DNA of 64,000 bases, taken from contig NZ_JAAOWU010000022.1 in assembly GCF_013778505.1 (NCBI RefSeq), positions 24,666-88,665 of the forward strand. Reading direction: 5' to 3'. The notes below the pieces were generated by a model. The model was not told the DNA's origin and ran no database searches. It worked only from the letters and a program-made list of their open reading frames with translations. This document shows, piece after piece, positions 18,628-26,385 of this stretch. This DNA comes from Pseudomonas sivasensis. GTDB lineage: Bacteria > Pseudomonadota > Gammaproteobacteria > Pseudomonadales > Pseudomonadaceae. Within the stretch, counting starts at the first letter, position 1. Every line of letters starts with the position of its first letter. A program made the translations under genes and the position numbers.

Positions 18628-21153
18628 ATGACGCAAGTCACGGTGAAACAACTGGCCGATGAGGTCAAAACACCGGTAGAGCGCCTGTTGCAGCAGATGC
18701 GTGAGGCAGGTCTGCCGCACACCGCCGCCGATGAAGGTGTGAGCGATAGTGAGAAGCAGTCTTTGCTGACTCACTTGAAGAGCAGCCACAAGGCGAAAGT
18801 GGAAGAACCGCGCAAGATTACATTGCAGCGCAAAACCACCAGCACCCTGCGTGTTGCTGGTAGCAAGAGCATCAGCGTTGAAGTACGCAAGAAGAAAGTC
18901 TTCGTACAGCGCAGCCCGGAAGAAATTGAAGCCGAGCGCAAGCGTGAACTGGATGAACGTCGCGCAGTAGATAATGCTGCTCGTCAGAAGGCTGAAGAAG
19001 AATCCAAGCGTCGCGCCGAAGAAGAAGCGCGTCGCCAGCCTGCTGCTGCGCAAACTGCTTCGGCTGATGCGGTCGCCGCGCCTAGCGCTCCTGTGGAAGC
19101 TGTGCGTGAGGCCGCTCCGGTTGCCGCTGCACCAGCACCTGCTGCTGATGCCCGTAAGCGTGAGGAACCTCGTCGTCCGGACAAACCACGTGCCGACGAT
19201 AACAATCGTCGCGGTGGTGGTGGCGATGGCGAGCGCAAAAACGCTCCGCATCGTGCTTCGGTCAAAGAGAAAGCGCCTGCTCCACGCGTTGCTCCACGTA
19301 CTACCGACGAAGAGAGCGATGGCTTCCGTCGCGGTGGTCGCGGCAAGGCCAAGCTGAAGAAGCGCAACGCCCACGGTTTCCAGAGCCCAACCGGTCCTGT
19401 CGTGCGTGATGTGCAGATTGGCGAGACCATCACTGTTGGCGATCTTGCCAATCAGATGTCGGTCAAGGCTGCTGAAATCATCAAGTTCATGTTCAAACTG
19501 GGTACTCCAGCGACCATCAACCAGGTGCTTGATCAGGAAACTGCTCAACTGGTAGCCGAAGAACTGGGCCACAAAGTGACCCTGGTCAGCGACACCGCCC
19601 TGGAAGATTCCCTGGCAGAGTCCCTGAAGTTTGAAGGTGAGACGTTCTCCCGTGCGCCAGTTGTGACCGTAATGGGTCACGTTGACCATGGTAAGACTTC
19701 GCTACTCGACTACATTCGTCGTGCCAAGGTAGCTGCTGGCGAAGCCGGTGGTATCACTCAGCACATCGGTGCGTACCACGTTGAAACCGAGCGCGGCATG
19801 GTCACCTTCCTCGACACCCCAGGTCACGCCGCGTTTACCGCAATGCGTGCCCGTGGTGCCAAGGCGACTGATATCGTGATCCTGGTAGTTGCAGCGGACG
19901 ACGGCGTGATGCCGCAGACCATTGAAGCTGTCCAGCACGCCAAGGCCGCTGGTGTTCCACTGGTTGTTGCTGTGAACAAGATCGATAAGCCGGGCGCCGA
20001 TCTCGATCGCATCCGCAGCGAACTGTCGGTTCACGGTGTGACCTCTGAAGAGTGGGGCGGTGATACGCCATTCGTTTCGGTTTCGGCGAAAGTCGGTACT
20101 GGCGTGGACGAACTGCTCGAAGCGGTCCTGCTGCAAGCTGAAGTACTCGAACTGAAAGCAACTCCATCGGCCCCAGGTCGTGGCGTTGTGGTTGAATCGC
20201 GTCTCGACAAAGGTCGTGGCCCGGTTGCGACCGTGCTGGTTCAAGACGGTACCCTGCGCCAAGGCGATATGGTGCTGGTCGGTTCGAACTATGGCCGTGT
20301 ACGTGCCATGCTCGACGAGAACGGCAAGCCAATCAAAGAAGCGGGTCCTTCCATCCCTGTCGAGATCCTCGGCCTGGATGGTACCCCGGACGCTGGCGAC
20401 GAGATGAGCGTGCTGTCCGACGAGAAGAAAGCCCGTGAAGTGGCTCTGTTCCGTCAAGGCAAGTTCCGTGAAGTCAAACTGGCTCGCGCTCACGCTGGCA
20501 AGCTGGAAAACATCTTCGAGAACATGGGTCAGGCAGAGAAGAAGACGCTTAACATCGTCCTTAAATCTGACGTTCGTGGTTCTCTCGAAGCGTTGAACGG
20601 CGCCTTGAATGGCCTGGGTAACGATGAAGTGCAAGTGCGTGTTGTCGGTGGCGGTGTCGGTGGTATCACTGAATCCGACGCCAACCTGGCACTGGCTTCC
20701 AACGCTGTACTGTTCGGTTTCAACGTGCGTGCTGATGCTGGCGCACGGAAGATCGTCGAGCAGGAAGGCCTGGACATGCGTTACTACAACGTCATCTACG
20801 ACATCATCGAAGACGTCAAGAAAGCCCTTACCGGCATGCTTGGCAGTGACGTTCGGGAGAATATCCTGGGTATCGCCGAGGTACGTGACGTGTTCCGTTC
20901 GCCGAAATTCGGCGCGATCGCCGGTTGCATGGTTGTCGAAGGCACTGTGTACCGTAACCGTCCAATCCGTGTACTGCGTGAAGACATCGTTATCTTCGAA
21001 GGCGAGCTGGAATCCCTGCGCCGCTTCAAGGATGACGCTTCTGAAGTACGTGCCGGCATGGAATGCGGTATTGGCGTCAAGAGCTACAACGACGTCAAGG
21101 CTGGCGACAAGATCGAAGTCTACGAGAAGGTTCAGGTTGCTCGCAGCCTCTAA
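18628..21153 (+). CDS. infB: Translation initiation factor IF-2
   Basis: GTPase that positions fMet-tRNA in the P site. The 841-residue protein has an IF2N domain at residues 1-50, a long charged Ala/Glu/Arg-rich linker (about 100-250), a second IF2N domain (about 265-315), and the G domain with G1 GHVDHGKT (350-357), G3 DTPGH and G4 NKID, then the C-terminal fMet-tRNA-binding domains. Preceded by GGAGAGAAG. It stands between nusA and rbfA in the standard order. Confidence 0.98.
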   Translation: MTQVTVKQLADEVKTPVERLLQQMREAGLPHTAADEGVSDSEKQSLLTHLKSSHKAKVEEPRKITLQRKTTSTLRVAGSKSISVEVRKKKVFVQRSPEEIEAERKRELDERRAVDNAARQKAEEESKRRAEEEARRQPAAAQTASADAVAAPSAPVEAVREAAPVAAAPAPAADARKREEPRRPDKPRADDNNRRGGGGDGERKNAPHRASVKEKAPAPRVAPRTTDEESDGFRRGGRGKAKLKKRNAHGFQSPTGPVVRDVQIGETITVGDLANQMSVKAAEIIKFMFKLGTPATINQVLDQETAQLVAEELGHKVTLVSDTALEDSLAESLKFEGETFSRAPVVTVMGHVDHGKTSLLDYIRRAKVAAGEAGGITQHIGAYHVETERGMVTFLDTPGHAAFTAMRARGAKATDIVILVVAADDGVMPQTIEAVQHAKAAGVPLVVAVNKIDKPGADLDRIRSELSVHGVTSEEWGGDTPFVSVSAKVGTGVDELLEAVLLQAEVLELKATPSAPGRGVVVESRLDKGRGPVATVLVQDGTLRQGDMVLVGSNYGRVRAMLDENGKPIKEAGPSIPVEILGLDGTPDAGDEMSVLSDEKKAREVALFRQGKFREVKLARAHAGKLENIFENMGQAEKKTLNIVLKSDVRGSLEALNGALNGLGNDEVQVRVVGGGVGGITESDANLALASNAVLFGFNVRADAGARKIVEQEGLDMRYYNVIYDIIEDVKKALTGMLGSDVRENILGIAEVRDVFRSPKFGAIAGCMVVEGTVYRNRPIRVLREDIVIFEGELESLRRFKDDASEVRAGMECGIGVKSYNDVKAGDKIEVYEKVQVARSL

Positions 21154-21224
21154 CTCGCGCACTTCCGGAGCCACGCCGCGTGTGGGCATGCAAATGCCTC
21201 GCGCAGCGTACGGACTCTAAACGC

Positions 21225-21260
21225 AACGCCCGGTCTGGCTTTTGTCAGGCCGGGCGTTTG
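21225..21260 (+). terminator. Hairpin between infB and rbfA
   Basis: AACGCCCGG pairs with CCGGGCGTT over a 16-base loop, followed by only three T. It could be a weak terminator or an RNase processing site inside the operon; rbfA starts 52 bases later and has no obvious promoter. Confidence 0.6.
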
Positions 21261-21312
21261 CCGCTTTCAGACCCCATGGGTTTCACCGTGTGGCAGTAAC
21301 AGGTAACAAGAC

Positions 21313-21708
21313 ATGGCAAAAGAATACAGCCGTACCCAACGTATCGGCGATCAAATGCAGCGCGAGCTGGCCCAACTGATCCGTCGCGAAGTCAAAGACC
21401 CACGCGTTGGCCTGGTCACCATCACCGCTGTTGAAGTGAGCCGTGACGTGGGTCACGCCAAGATTTTCATCACCGTGATGGGCCAGGACAACAGCGAAGA
21501 AATCGCACAAAGCATCAAAGTGCTCAACTCGGCTGCCGGCTTCCTGCGCATGCAGTTGGCCCGCGAAATGAAGCTGCGCAGTGTTCCGCAGTTGCACTTC
21601 CACTACGACGAAAGCGTCGTGCGTGGCGCGCACTTGTCTGCATTGATCGAGCGCGCCGTGGCTGAAGACAGCCAGCATCCGTCCACACCTGAAGACGCCA
21701 AGGAGTAA
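21313..21708 (+). CDS. rbfA: 30S ribosome-binding factor RbfA
   Basis: Cold-shock 16S rRNA 5'-end maturation factor. The 131-residue single KH-like domain shows RIGDQMQRELAQLIRREVKDPRVG at the start and LHFHYDESVVRG near the end, as in the family. truB follows 3 bases after the stop. Confidence 0.97.
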   Translation: MAKEYSRTQRIGDQMQRELAQLIRREVKDPRVGLVTITAVEVSRDVGHAKIFITVMGQDNSEEIAQSIKVLNSAAGFLRMQLAREMKLRSVPQLHFHYDESVVRGAHLSALIERAVAEDSQHPSTPEDAKE

Positions 21709-21711
21709 GCG

Positions 21712-22629
21712 GTGGCTCAGGTCAAACGTATCCGTCGCAACGTCAGCGGCATCATTCTGCTTGATAAGCCCATTGGCTTTACGTCCAATGCGGCGTTGCA
21801 GAAGGTCCGCTGGCTGCTCAATGCCGAGAAGGCCGGGCATACCGGTAGCCTCGACCCACTGGCCACCGGCGTACTGCCGCTGTGCTTTGGCGAAGCGACC
21901 AAGTTCTCGCAATACCTGCTTGATTCCGATAAGGGTTACGAAACCCTGATGCAACTGGGCAAGACCACCACCACAGCGGATGCTGAAGGTGATGTTTTAC
22001 AGGTTCGCGACGTGACCGTTGGTCGTGCTGATATCGAAGCCGCTTTGCCCGCTTTTCGTGGGCAAATCAGTCAGATACCGCCGATGTACTCGGCTCTCAA
22101 GCGTGACGGGCAGCCACTTTACAAGCTGGCACGTGCCGGCGAAGTAGTGGAGCGTGAACCGCGTTCTGTTACTATTGCGCGCTTGGAATTGCTCGCTTGT
22201 GAGGGTGAAACCGCACGACTGGCCGTGGACTGCAGCAAAGGCACCTATATCCGTACCCTGGTGGAAGATATTGGTGAACAGCTCGGTTGCGGCGCGTACG
22301 TCGCAGAACTGCGACGCACTCAGGCCGGACCTTTCAGCCTGGCCCAGACGGTTACGCTGGAAGAGTTGGAAGCGGTACACGCCGAAGGCGGCAATGAAGC
22401 GGTTGATCGCTTCCTGATGCCATCGGACAGTGGTTTGCTGGATTGGCCATTGCTGCACTTCTCGGAGCACAGCGCGTTCTACTGGCTTAACGGCCAGCCG
22501 GTACGTGCCCCGGATGCCCCTAAGTTCGGCATGGTGCGAGTACAGGATCATAACGGTCGCTTTATCGGTATCGGTGAAGTGAGCGAAGACGGGCGCATCG
22601 CGCCACGTAGACTGATTCGGTCAGAATGA
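21712..22629 (+). CDS. truB: tRNA pseudouridine(55) synthase TruB
   Basis: Makes pseudouridine 55 in the tRNA T-arm. The 305-residue protein has the catalytic aspartate D48 in GSLDPLATG, the KGTYIRTLVEDIG block and a C-terminal PUA-type domain. GTG start with AAGGAG upstream inside the end of rbfA, indicating coupled translation. Confidence 0.97.
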   Translation: MAQVKRIRRNVSGIILLDKPIGFTSNAALQKVRWLLNAEKAGHTGSLDPLATGVLPLCFGEATKFSQYLLDSDKGYETLMQLGKTTTTADAEGDVLQVRDVTVGRADIEAALPAFRGQISQIPPMYSALKRDGQPLYKLARAGEVVEREPRSVTIARLELLACEGETARLAVDCSKGTYIRTLVEDIGEQLGCGAYVAELRRTQAGPFSLAQTVTLEELEAVHAEGGNEAVDRFLMPSDSGLLDWPLLHFSEHSAFYWLNGQPVRAPDAPKFGMVRVQDHNGRFIGIGEVSEDGRIAPRRLIRSE

Positions 22630-22744
22630 CCGAACGAGTGTGGCTGTTAACAGGCACGGTCAACACTCATTTTTAGATACAGGGATTTGTCCCTGGCCTG
22701 TTGAGACTGCCCTTTGGGTGGTTTCCTGAAAAAAGGATTGCCTC

Positions 22745-23014
22745 ATGGCTCTCGACGTTCAAGAAAAAGCACAAATCGTTGCTGACTATCAGCAAGCTGT
22801 TGGTGACACTGGTTCGCCAGAAGTGCAAGTTGCACTGCTGACCCACAACATCAACAAGCTGCAAGGTCACTTCAAGGCCAACGGTAAAGATCACCACTCC
22901 CGTCGTGGTCTGATCCGCATGGTAAACCAGCGTCGTAAGCTGCTGGATTACCTGAAAGGCAAGGATCTGGGTCGTTATCAGACTCTGATCGGTCGCCTGG
23001 GTCTGCGTCGCTAA
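22745..23014 (+). CDS. rpsO: 30S ribosomal protein S15
   Basis: Primary 16S rRNA-binding protein of the platform. The 89-residue sequence has the typical core GSPEVQVALLTHNINKL and the HHSRRGL block. A clear AAAAAAGGA precedes the ATG. It lies upstream of pnp, the conserved rpsO-pnp unit; in E. coli S15 represses its own translation by binding this leader region. Confidence 0.98.
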   Translation: MALDVQEKAQIVADYQQAVGDTGSPEVQVALLTHNINKLQGHFKANGKDHHSRRGLIRMVNQRRKLLDYLKGKDLGRYQTLIGRLGLRR

Positions 23015-23052
23015 TAAGCGATTGCGCTAGAGGTTGGTTGTCTGCCGTGTGT

Positions 23053-23069
23053 CAGTGGGATTCCCGCTG
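23053..23069 (+). other. Stem-loop in the rpsO-pnp spacer
   Basis: CAGTGGG-ATT-CCCGCTG lies 39 bases after rpsO. In E. coli an RNase III-cut stem in this spacer lets PNPase control its own mRNA; this hairpin is a candidate counterpart, but it is short and could equally be a weak rpsO terminator. Confidence 0.4.
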
Positions 23070-23210
23070 GCCCATGGTAGGCTCCCAGCCTCAAGTTTTA
23101 TCTGGATACACGTTTTACCCCCTGGACAAGGGTTGGGCCGATTCCCGACATTGCCCAAGAATTTCGTAAGAAAACAAGTTCCCCAAGAGCCACAAAGAAG
23201 GTAGGACACC

Positions 23211-25316
23211 GTGAACCCGGTTATCAAAAAATTCCAGTTCGGTCAGTCGACCGTTACCCTTGAGACAGGCCGTATCGCCCGTCAAGCCTCCGGCGCAGTG
23301 CTGGTTACCGTTGATGACGACGTCACCGTGTTGGTGACCGTTGTTGGCGCCAAGACCGCTGACCCGAGCAAAGGCTTCTTCCCTCTTTCTGTTCACTACC
23401 AGGAAAAGACTTACGCTGCCGGTAAGATCCCTGGCGGTTTCTTCAAGCGTGAAGGCCGTCCTTCCGAGAAAGAAACCCTGACTTCCCGACTGATCGACCG
23501 TCCGATCCGTCCGCTGTTCCCAGAAGGCTTCATGAACGAAGTGCAGGTTGTCTGCACCGTCGTTTCCACCAGCAAGAAAACCGATCCGGACGTCGCTGCG
23601 ATGATCGGTACTTCGGCTGCCCTGGCTATCTCCGGCATTCCTTTCGATGGCCCTATCGGGGCTGCCCGCGTTGCTTTCCACGAGAGCACCGGCTACCTGC
23701 TCAACCCAACTTACGAGCAACTGAAAGCATCGAGCCTGGACATGGTCGTTGCCGGTACTTCGGAAGCCGTATTGATGGTTGAATCGGAAGCTAAAGAGCT
23801 GACCGAAGACCAGATGCTGGGTGCTGTACTGTTTGCTCACGACGAATTCCAGGTTGTGATCAACGCCGTTAAAGAACTGGCTGCTGAAGCCGCCAAGCCT
23901 ACTTGGGCCTGGGCTCCGCAAGCCGAAGCTACCGAACTGCTGGGCGCTATCCGCTCCGAGTTCGGCGCCGCCATTTCCGACGCCTACACCATCACCGTCA
24001 AGGCCGACCGTTACGCTCGCCTGGGCGAGCTGAAGGACCAGGTTGTTGCCAAGCTTTCGGGCGAAGAAGGTCAGCCATCTTCCAGCGACGTCAAAGCTGC
24101 ATTTGGTGAAATCGAATACCGCACCGTTCGCGAGAACATCGTTAACGGCAAGCCACGTATCGACGGTCGCGACACTCGCACTGTGCGCCCGCTGAATATC
24201 GAAGTTGGTGTTCTGCCGAAAACTCACGGTTCGGCACTGTTCACCCGTGGCGAAACTCAGGCTCTGGTAGTCGCGACCCTGGGTACTGCCCGTGACGCAC
24301 AACTGCTGGACACCCTGGAAGGCGAGAAAAAAGACCCGTTCATGCTGCACTACAACTTCCCTCCGTTCTCGGTGGGCGAGTGTGGTCGTATGGGCGGCGC
24401 TGGTCGTCGCGAAATCGGTCACGGCCGTTTGGCGCGTCGTTCGGTTCAGGCCATGCTGCCTGCTGCTGACGTGTTCCCTTACACCATCCGTGTTGTGTCG
24501 GAAATCACCGAGTCCAACGGTTCCAGCTCCATGGCTTCCGTTTGTGGTGCTTCCCTGGCACTGATGGACGCTGGTGTGCCGATGAAGGCACCGGTTGCCG
24601 GTATCGCCATGGGTCTGGTTAAAGAAGGCGAGAAGTTCGCCATCCTGACCGACATCCTGGGTGACGAAGACCACTTGGGCGACATGGACTTCAAAGTAGC
24701 CGGTACCGCTAAAGGTGTTACCGCGCTGCAGATGGACATCAAGATCAAAGGCATCACCGAAGAAATCATGGAGATCGCTCTGGGCCAAGCCCTGGAAGCG
24801 CGCCTGAACATCCTCGGCCAGATGAACCAGATCATTGGTCAGTCTCGCACCGAGCTGTCGGAAAATGCTCCGACCATGATCGCTATGAAAATCGACACCG
24901 ACAAAATCCGTGATGTTATCGGTAAAGGTGGCGCGACCATCCGTGCGATCTGCGAAGAAACCAAGGCTTCGATCGATATCGAAGACGACGGTTCGATCAA
25001 GATCTTCGGCGAAACCAAGGAAGCGGCTGAGGCAGCACGTCAGCGCGTTCTGGGTATCACAGCTGAGGCCGAGATCGGCAAGATCTACGTCGGTAAGGTT
25101 GAGCGCATCGTCGACTTCGGCGCATTCGTCAACATCCTGCCGGGCAAAGACGGTCTGGTTCACATCTCCATGTTGAGCGACGCTCGTGTTGAGAAAGTGA
25201 CCGACATTCTGAAAGAAGGTCAGGAAGTGGAAGTGCTGGTGCTGGACGTGGACAACCGCGGCCGCATCAAGCTGTCCATCAAAGACGTAGCAGCAGCTAA
25301 GGCTTCGGGCGTTTAA
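23211..25316 (+). CDS. pnp: Polyribonucleotide nucleotidyltransferase (PNPase)
   Basis: 3'-5' phosphorolytic exoribonuclease of the degradosome. The 701-residue protein has two RNase PH domains (GKIPGGFFKREGRPSE in the first; FFPFSVGE-like FPPFSVGECGRMGG and RREIGHGRLARR in the second), a KH domain (VIGKGGATIRAI) and an S1 domain (YVGKVERIVDFGAFV). GTG start with AAGGTAGG upstream, and the start MNPVIKKFQFG is the Pseudomonas family start. It ends in a strong terminator. Confidence 0.98.
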   Translation: MNPVIKKFQFGQSTVTLETGRIARQASGAVLVTVDDDVTVLVTVVGAKTADPSKGFFPLSVHYQEKTYAAGKIPGGFFKREGRPSEKETLTSRLIDRPIRPLFPEGFMNEVQVVCTVVSTSKKTDPDVAAMIGTSAALAISGIPFDGPIGAARVAFHESTGYLLNPTYEQLKASSLDMVVAGTSEAVLMVESEAKELTEDQMLGAVLFAHDEFQVVINAVKELAAEAAKPTWAWAPQAEATELLGAIRSEFGAAISDAYTITVKADRYARLGELKDQVVAKLSGEEGQPSSSDVKAAFGEIEYRTVRENIVNGKPRIDGRDTRTVRPLNIEVGVLPKTHGSALFTRGETQALVVATLGTARDAQLLDTLEGEKKDPFMLHYNFPPFSVGECGRMGGAGRREIGHGRLARRSVQAMLPAADVFPYTIRVVSEITESNGSSSMASVCGASLALMDAGVPMKAPVAGIAMGLVKEGEKFAILTDILGDEDHLGDMDFKVAGTAKGVTALQMDIKIKGITEEIMEIALGQALEARLNILGQMNQIIGQSRTELSENAPTMIAMKIDTDKIRDVIGKGGATIRAICEETKASIDIEDDGSIKIFGETKEAAEAARQRVLGITAEAEIGKIYVGKVERIVDFGAFVNILPGKDGLVHISMLSDARVEKVTDILKEGQEVEVLVLDVDNRGRIKLSIKDVAAAKASGV

Positions 25317-25340
25317 TTACCCCTGGCTTATGCTGAAAGA

Positions 25341-25365
25341 AAGGACCCTTCGGGGTCCTTTTTTT
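25341..25365 (+). terminator. Terminator after pnp
   Basis: AAGGACCC-TTCG-GGGTCCTT followed by five further T: a UUCG-capped hairpin ending the rpsO-pnp unit. Confidence 0.95.
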
Positions 25366-25417
25366 ATGGGCGAGGGAAAGTGAAGTGAAATCAGCCGTTT
25401 AGCCCTCTGCAAAAGCC

Positions 25418-25457
25418 GCAACTTGCATGCAGGCATGATGGGCTTCATGCAAGTTGC
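25418..25457 (+). promoter_or_regulatory. Inverted repeat, candidate enhancer upstream of the BON gene
   Basis: GCAACTTGCATG and CATGCAAGTTGC are perfect 12-bp inverted arms separated by 16 bases. Their centre lies about 88 bases upstream of the -24 element of the sigma-54-type promoter at 25524-25540, where enhancer-binding proteins usually bind. Function is inferred from position. Confidence 0.5.
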
Positions 25458-25523
25458 ACGATTCCGGAAATTAGCATTATTGTTAAGTCATTGTTTTATA
25501 AGGATTTAATTTAGAGCTTCGAC

Positions 25524-25540
25524 TTGGCACACTGCCTGCA
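25524..25540 (+). promoter_or_regulatory. Sigma-54 (-24/-12) promoter of the BON gene
   Basis: TTGGCACACTGCCTGCA agrees with YTGGCACRNNNNTTGCW at all but one fixed position, and GG and GC are separated by exactly 10 bases. The start point would be near 25551, leaving a 60-base leader before the gene with AGGAG at 25598-25602. An A-rich AATAAAAC next to that site resembles an Hfq/Crc target (7 of 8 matches to AANAANAA). Confidence 0.6.
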
Positions 25541-25610
25541 ATATCCCTGTTAACGCTGCAGCATCAAGGTTTACGTACTGCAGACTTTTAATAAAACAGG
25601 AGTTACTCGT

Positions 25611-26231
25611 ATGAAGAAGTTCGCTCTCGCTACTGCTACCGCTCTGACTCTGGCCATGGGTGCTAACGTAGCCTTTGCTCAGACTTCCCAAGCCCCTATG
25701 ACGTTGGCGGCTGGCGAAGCTACCAAGGCTAAGGAAAGCGTTTCGGATACTTGGATCACCACCAAAGTTAAATCCGACCTGCTGACCGAGAAGGGCATTC
25801 CTGGTTCGGACATCAAGGTTGAAACCAACAAAGGCGTGGTTTCCCTGTCCTCGACAGTCGCTATCTCTGACGCACAGAAAGCTACTGCTGTCTCGATCAC
25901 CAAAAAGATCAAAGGCGTAACCGCTGTTTCCGCTGATGGCCTGATGGCTGGCGGTGCTACCAAAGCAGACGGTATCGATAAAACCAAAGGCGCCGCTCAT
26001 GACGCCAAAGAAACCACCAGCGACACTTGGATCACCACCAAGGTAAAAGCTGACCTGGTTACCGAGAAAGGTATTCCTGGCACCGACATCAAAGTCGAAA
26101 CCAACAAAGGCGTTGTTTCCCTGTCGTCGACTGTAGCTGTTACCGACGCACAGAAAGCCACCGCCGTAGCAATCACCAAGAAAATCAAAGGCGTTAAAGC
26201 TGTATCGGCCGACGGCCTGAAAGCAGAGTAA
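25611..26231 (+). CDS. Periplasmic protein with two BON domains (OsmY-like)
   Basis: Secreted stress/envelope protein of the OsmY type; BON domains are thought to contact phospholipids. The 206-residue product has a signal peptide (KKFALATATALTLAMG... cut after AFA, about residue 23) and two BON domains (about 44-115 and 134-205). The two domains are almost the same: both have SDTWITTKVK, TEKGIPG, DIKVETNKGVVSLSSTVA, DAQKATAV and ITKKIKGV. Their DNA differs at many synonymous sites, so this is not a recent copy. It stands alone between two terminators, with its own sigma-54-type promoter. The family is clear; the exact role is unknown. Confidence 0.88.
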   Translation: MKKFALATATALTLAMGANVAFAQTSQAPMTLAAGEATKAKESVSDTWITTKVKSDLLTEKGIPGSDIKVETNKGVVSLSSTVAISDAQKATAVSITKKIKGVTAVSADGLMAGGATKADGIDKTKGAAHDAKETTSDTWITTKVKADLVTEKGIPGTDIKVETNKGVVSLSSTVAVTDAQKATAVAITKKIKGVKAVSADGLKAE

Positions 26232-26336
26232 CGCTCGACAGTTCGTTTGAATTAAGCGGCGGCCACGAGTGAGTTAGATATCCACTCAAATGCACCTCTA
26301 AGGTTCATGCGACTGACCATATGGATGTGGTCATTA

Positions 26337-26370
26337 CAGGCCCCGGCACTTGTGTCGGGGCCTGTTCTAT
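26337..26370 (+). terminator. Terminator between the BON gene and the convergent DUF748 gene
   Basis: CAGGCCCCG and CGGGGCCTG form a 9-bp stem followed on the + strand by TTCTATTT. It lies between two convergent genes and may serve both. Confidence 0.8.
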
Positions 26371-26385
26371 TTCTGGTGCCGGTGG

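Noticed and set aside
23115..25163. A 682-codon minus-strand frame opposite pnp, and similar long frames opposite infB and dnaJ/dapB
   Set aside because: Shadow frames of conserved genes, with unusual composition and no ribosome sites.
25739..26226. Possible assembly or sequencing duplication in the BON gene
   Set aside because: The two repeats differ at many silent positions, so they are real, separate sequences.
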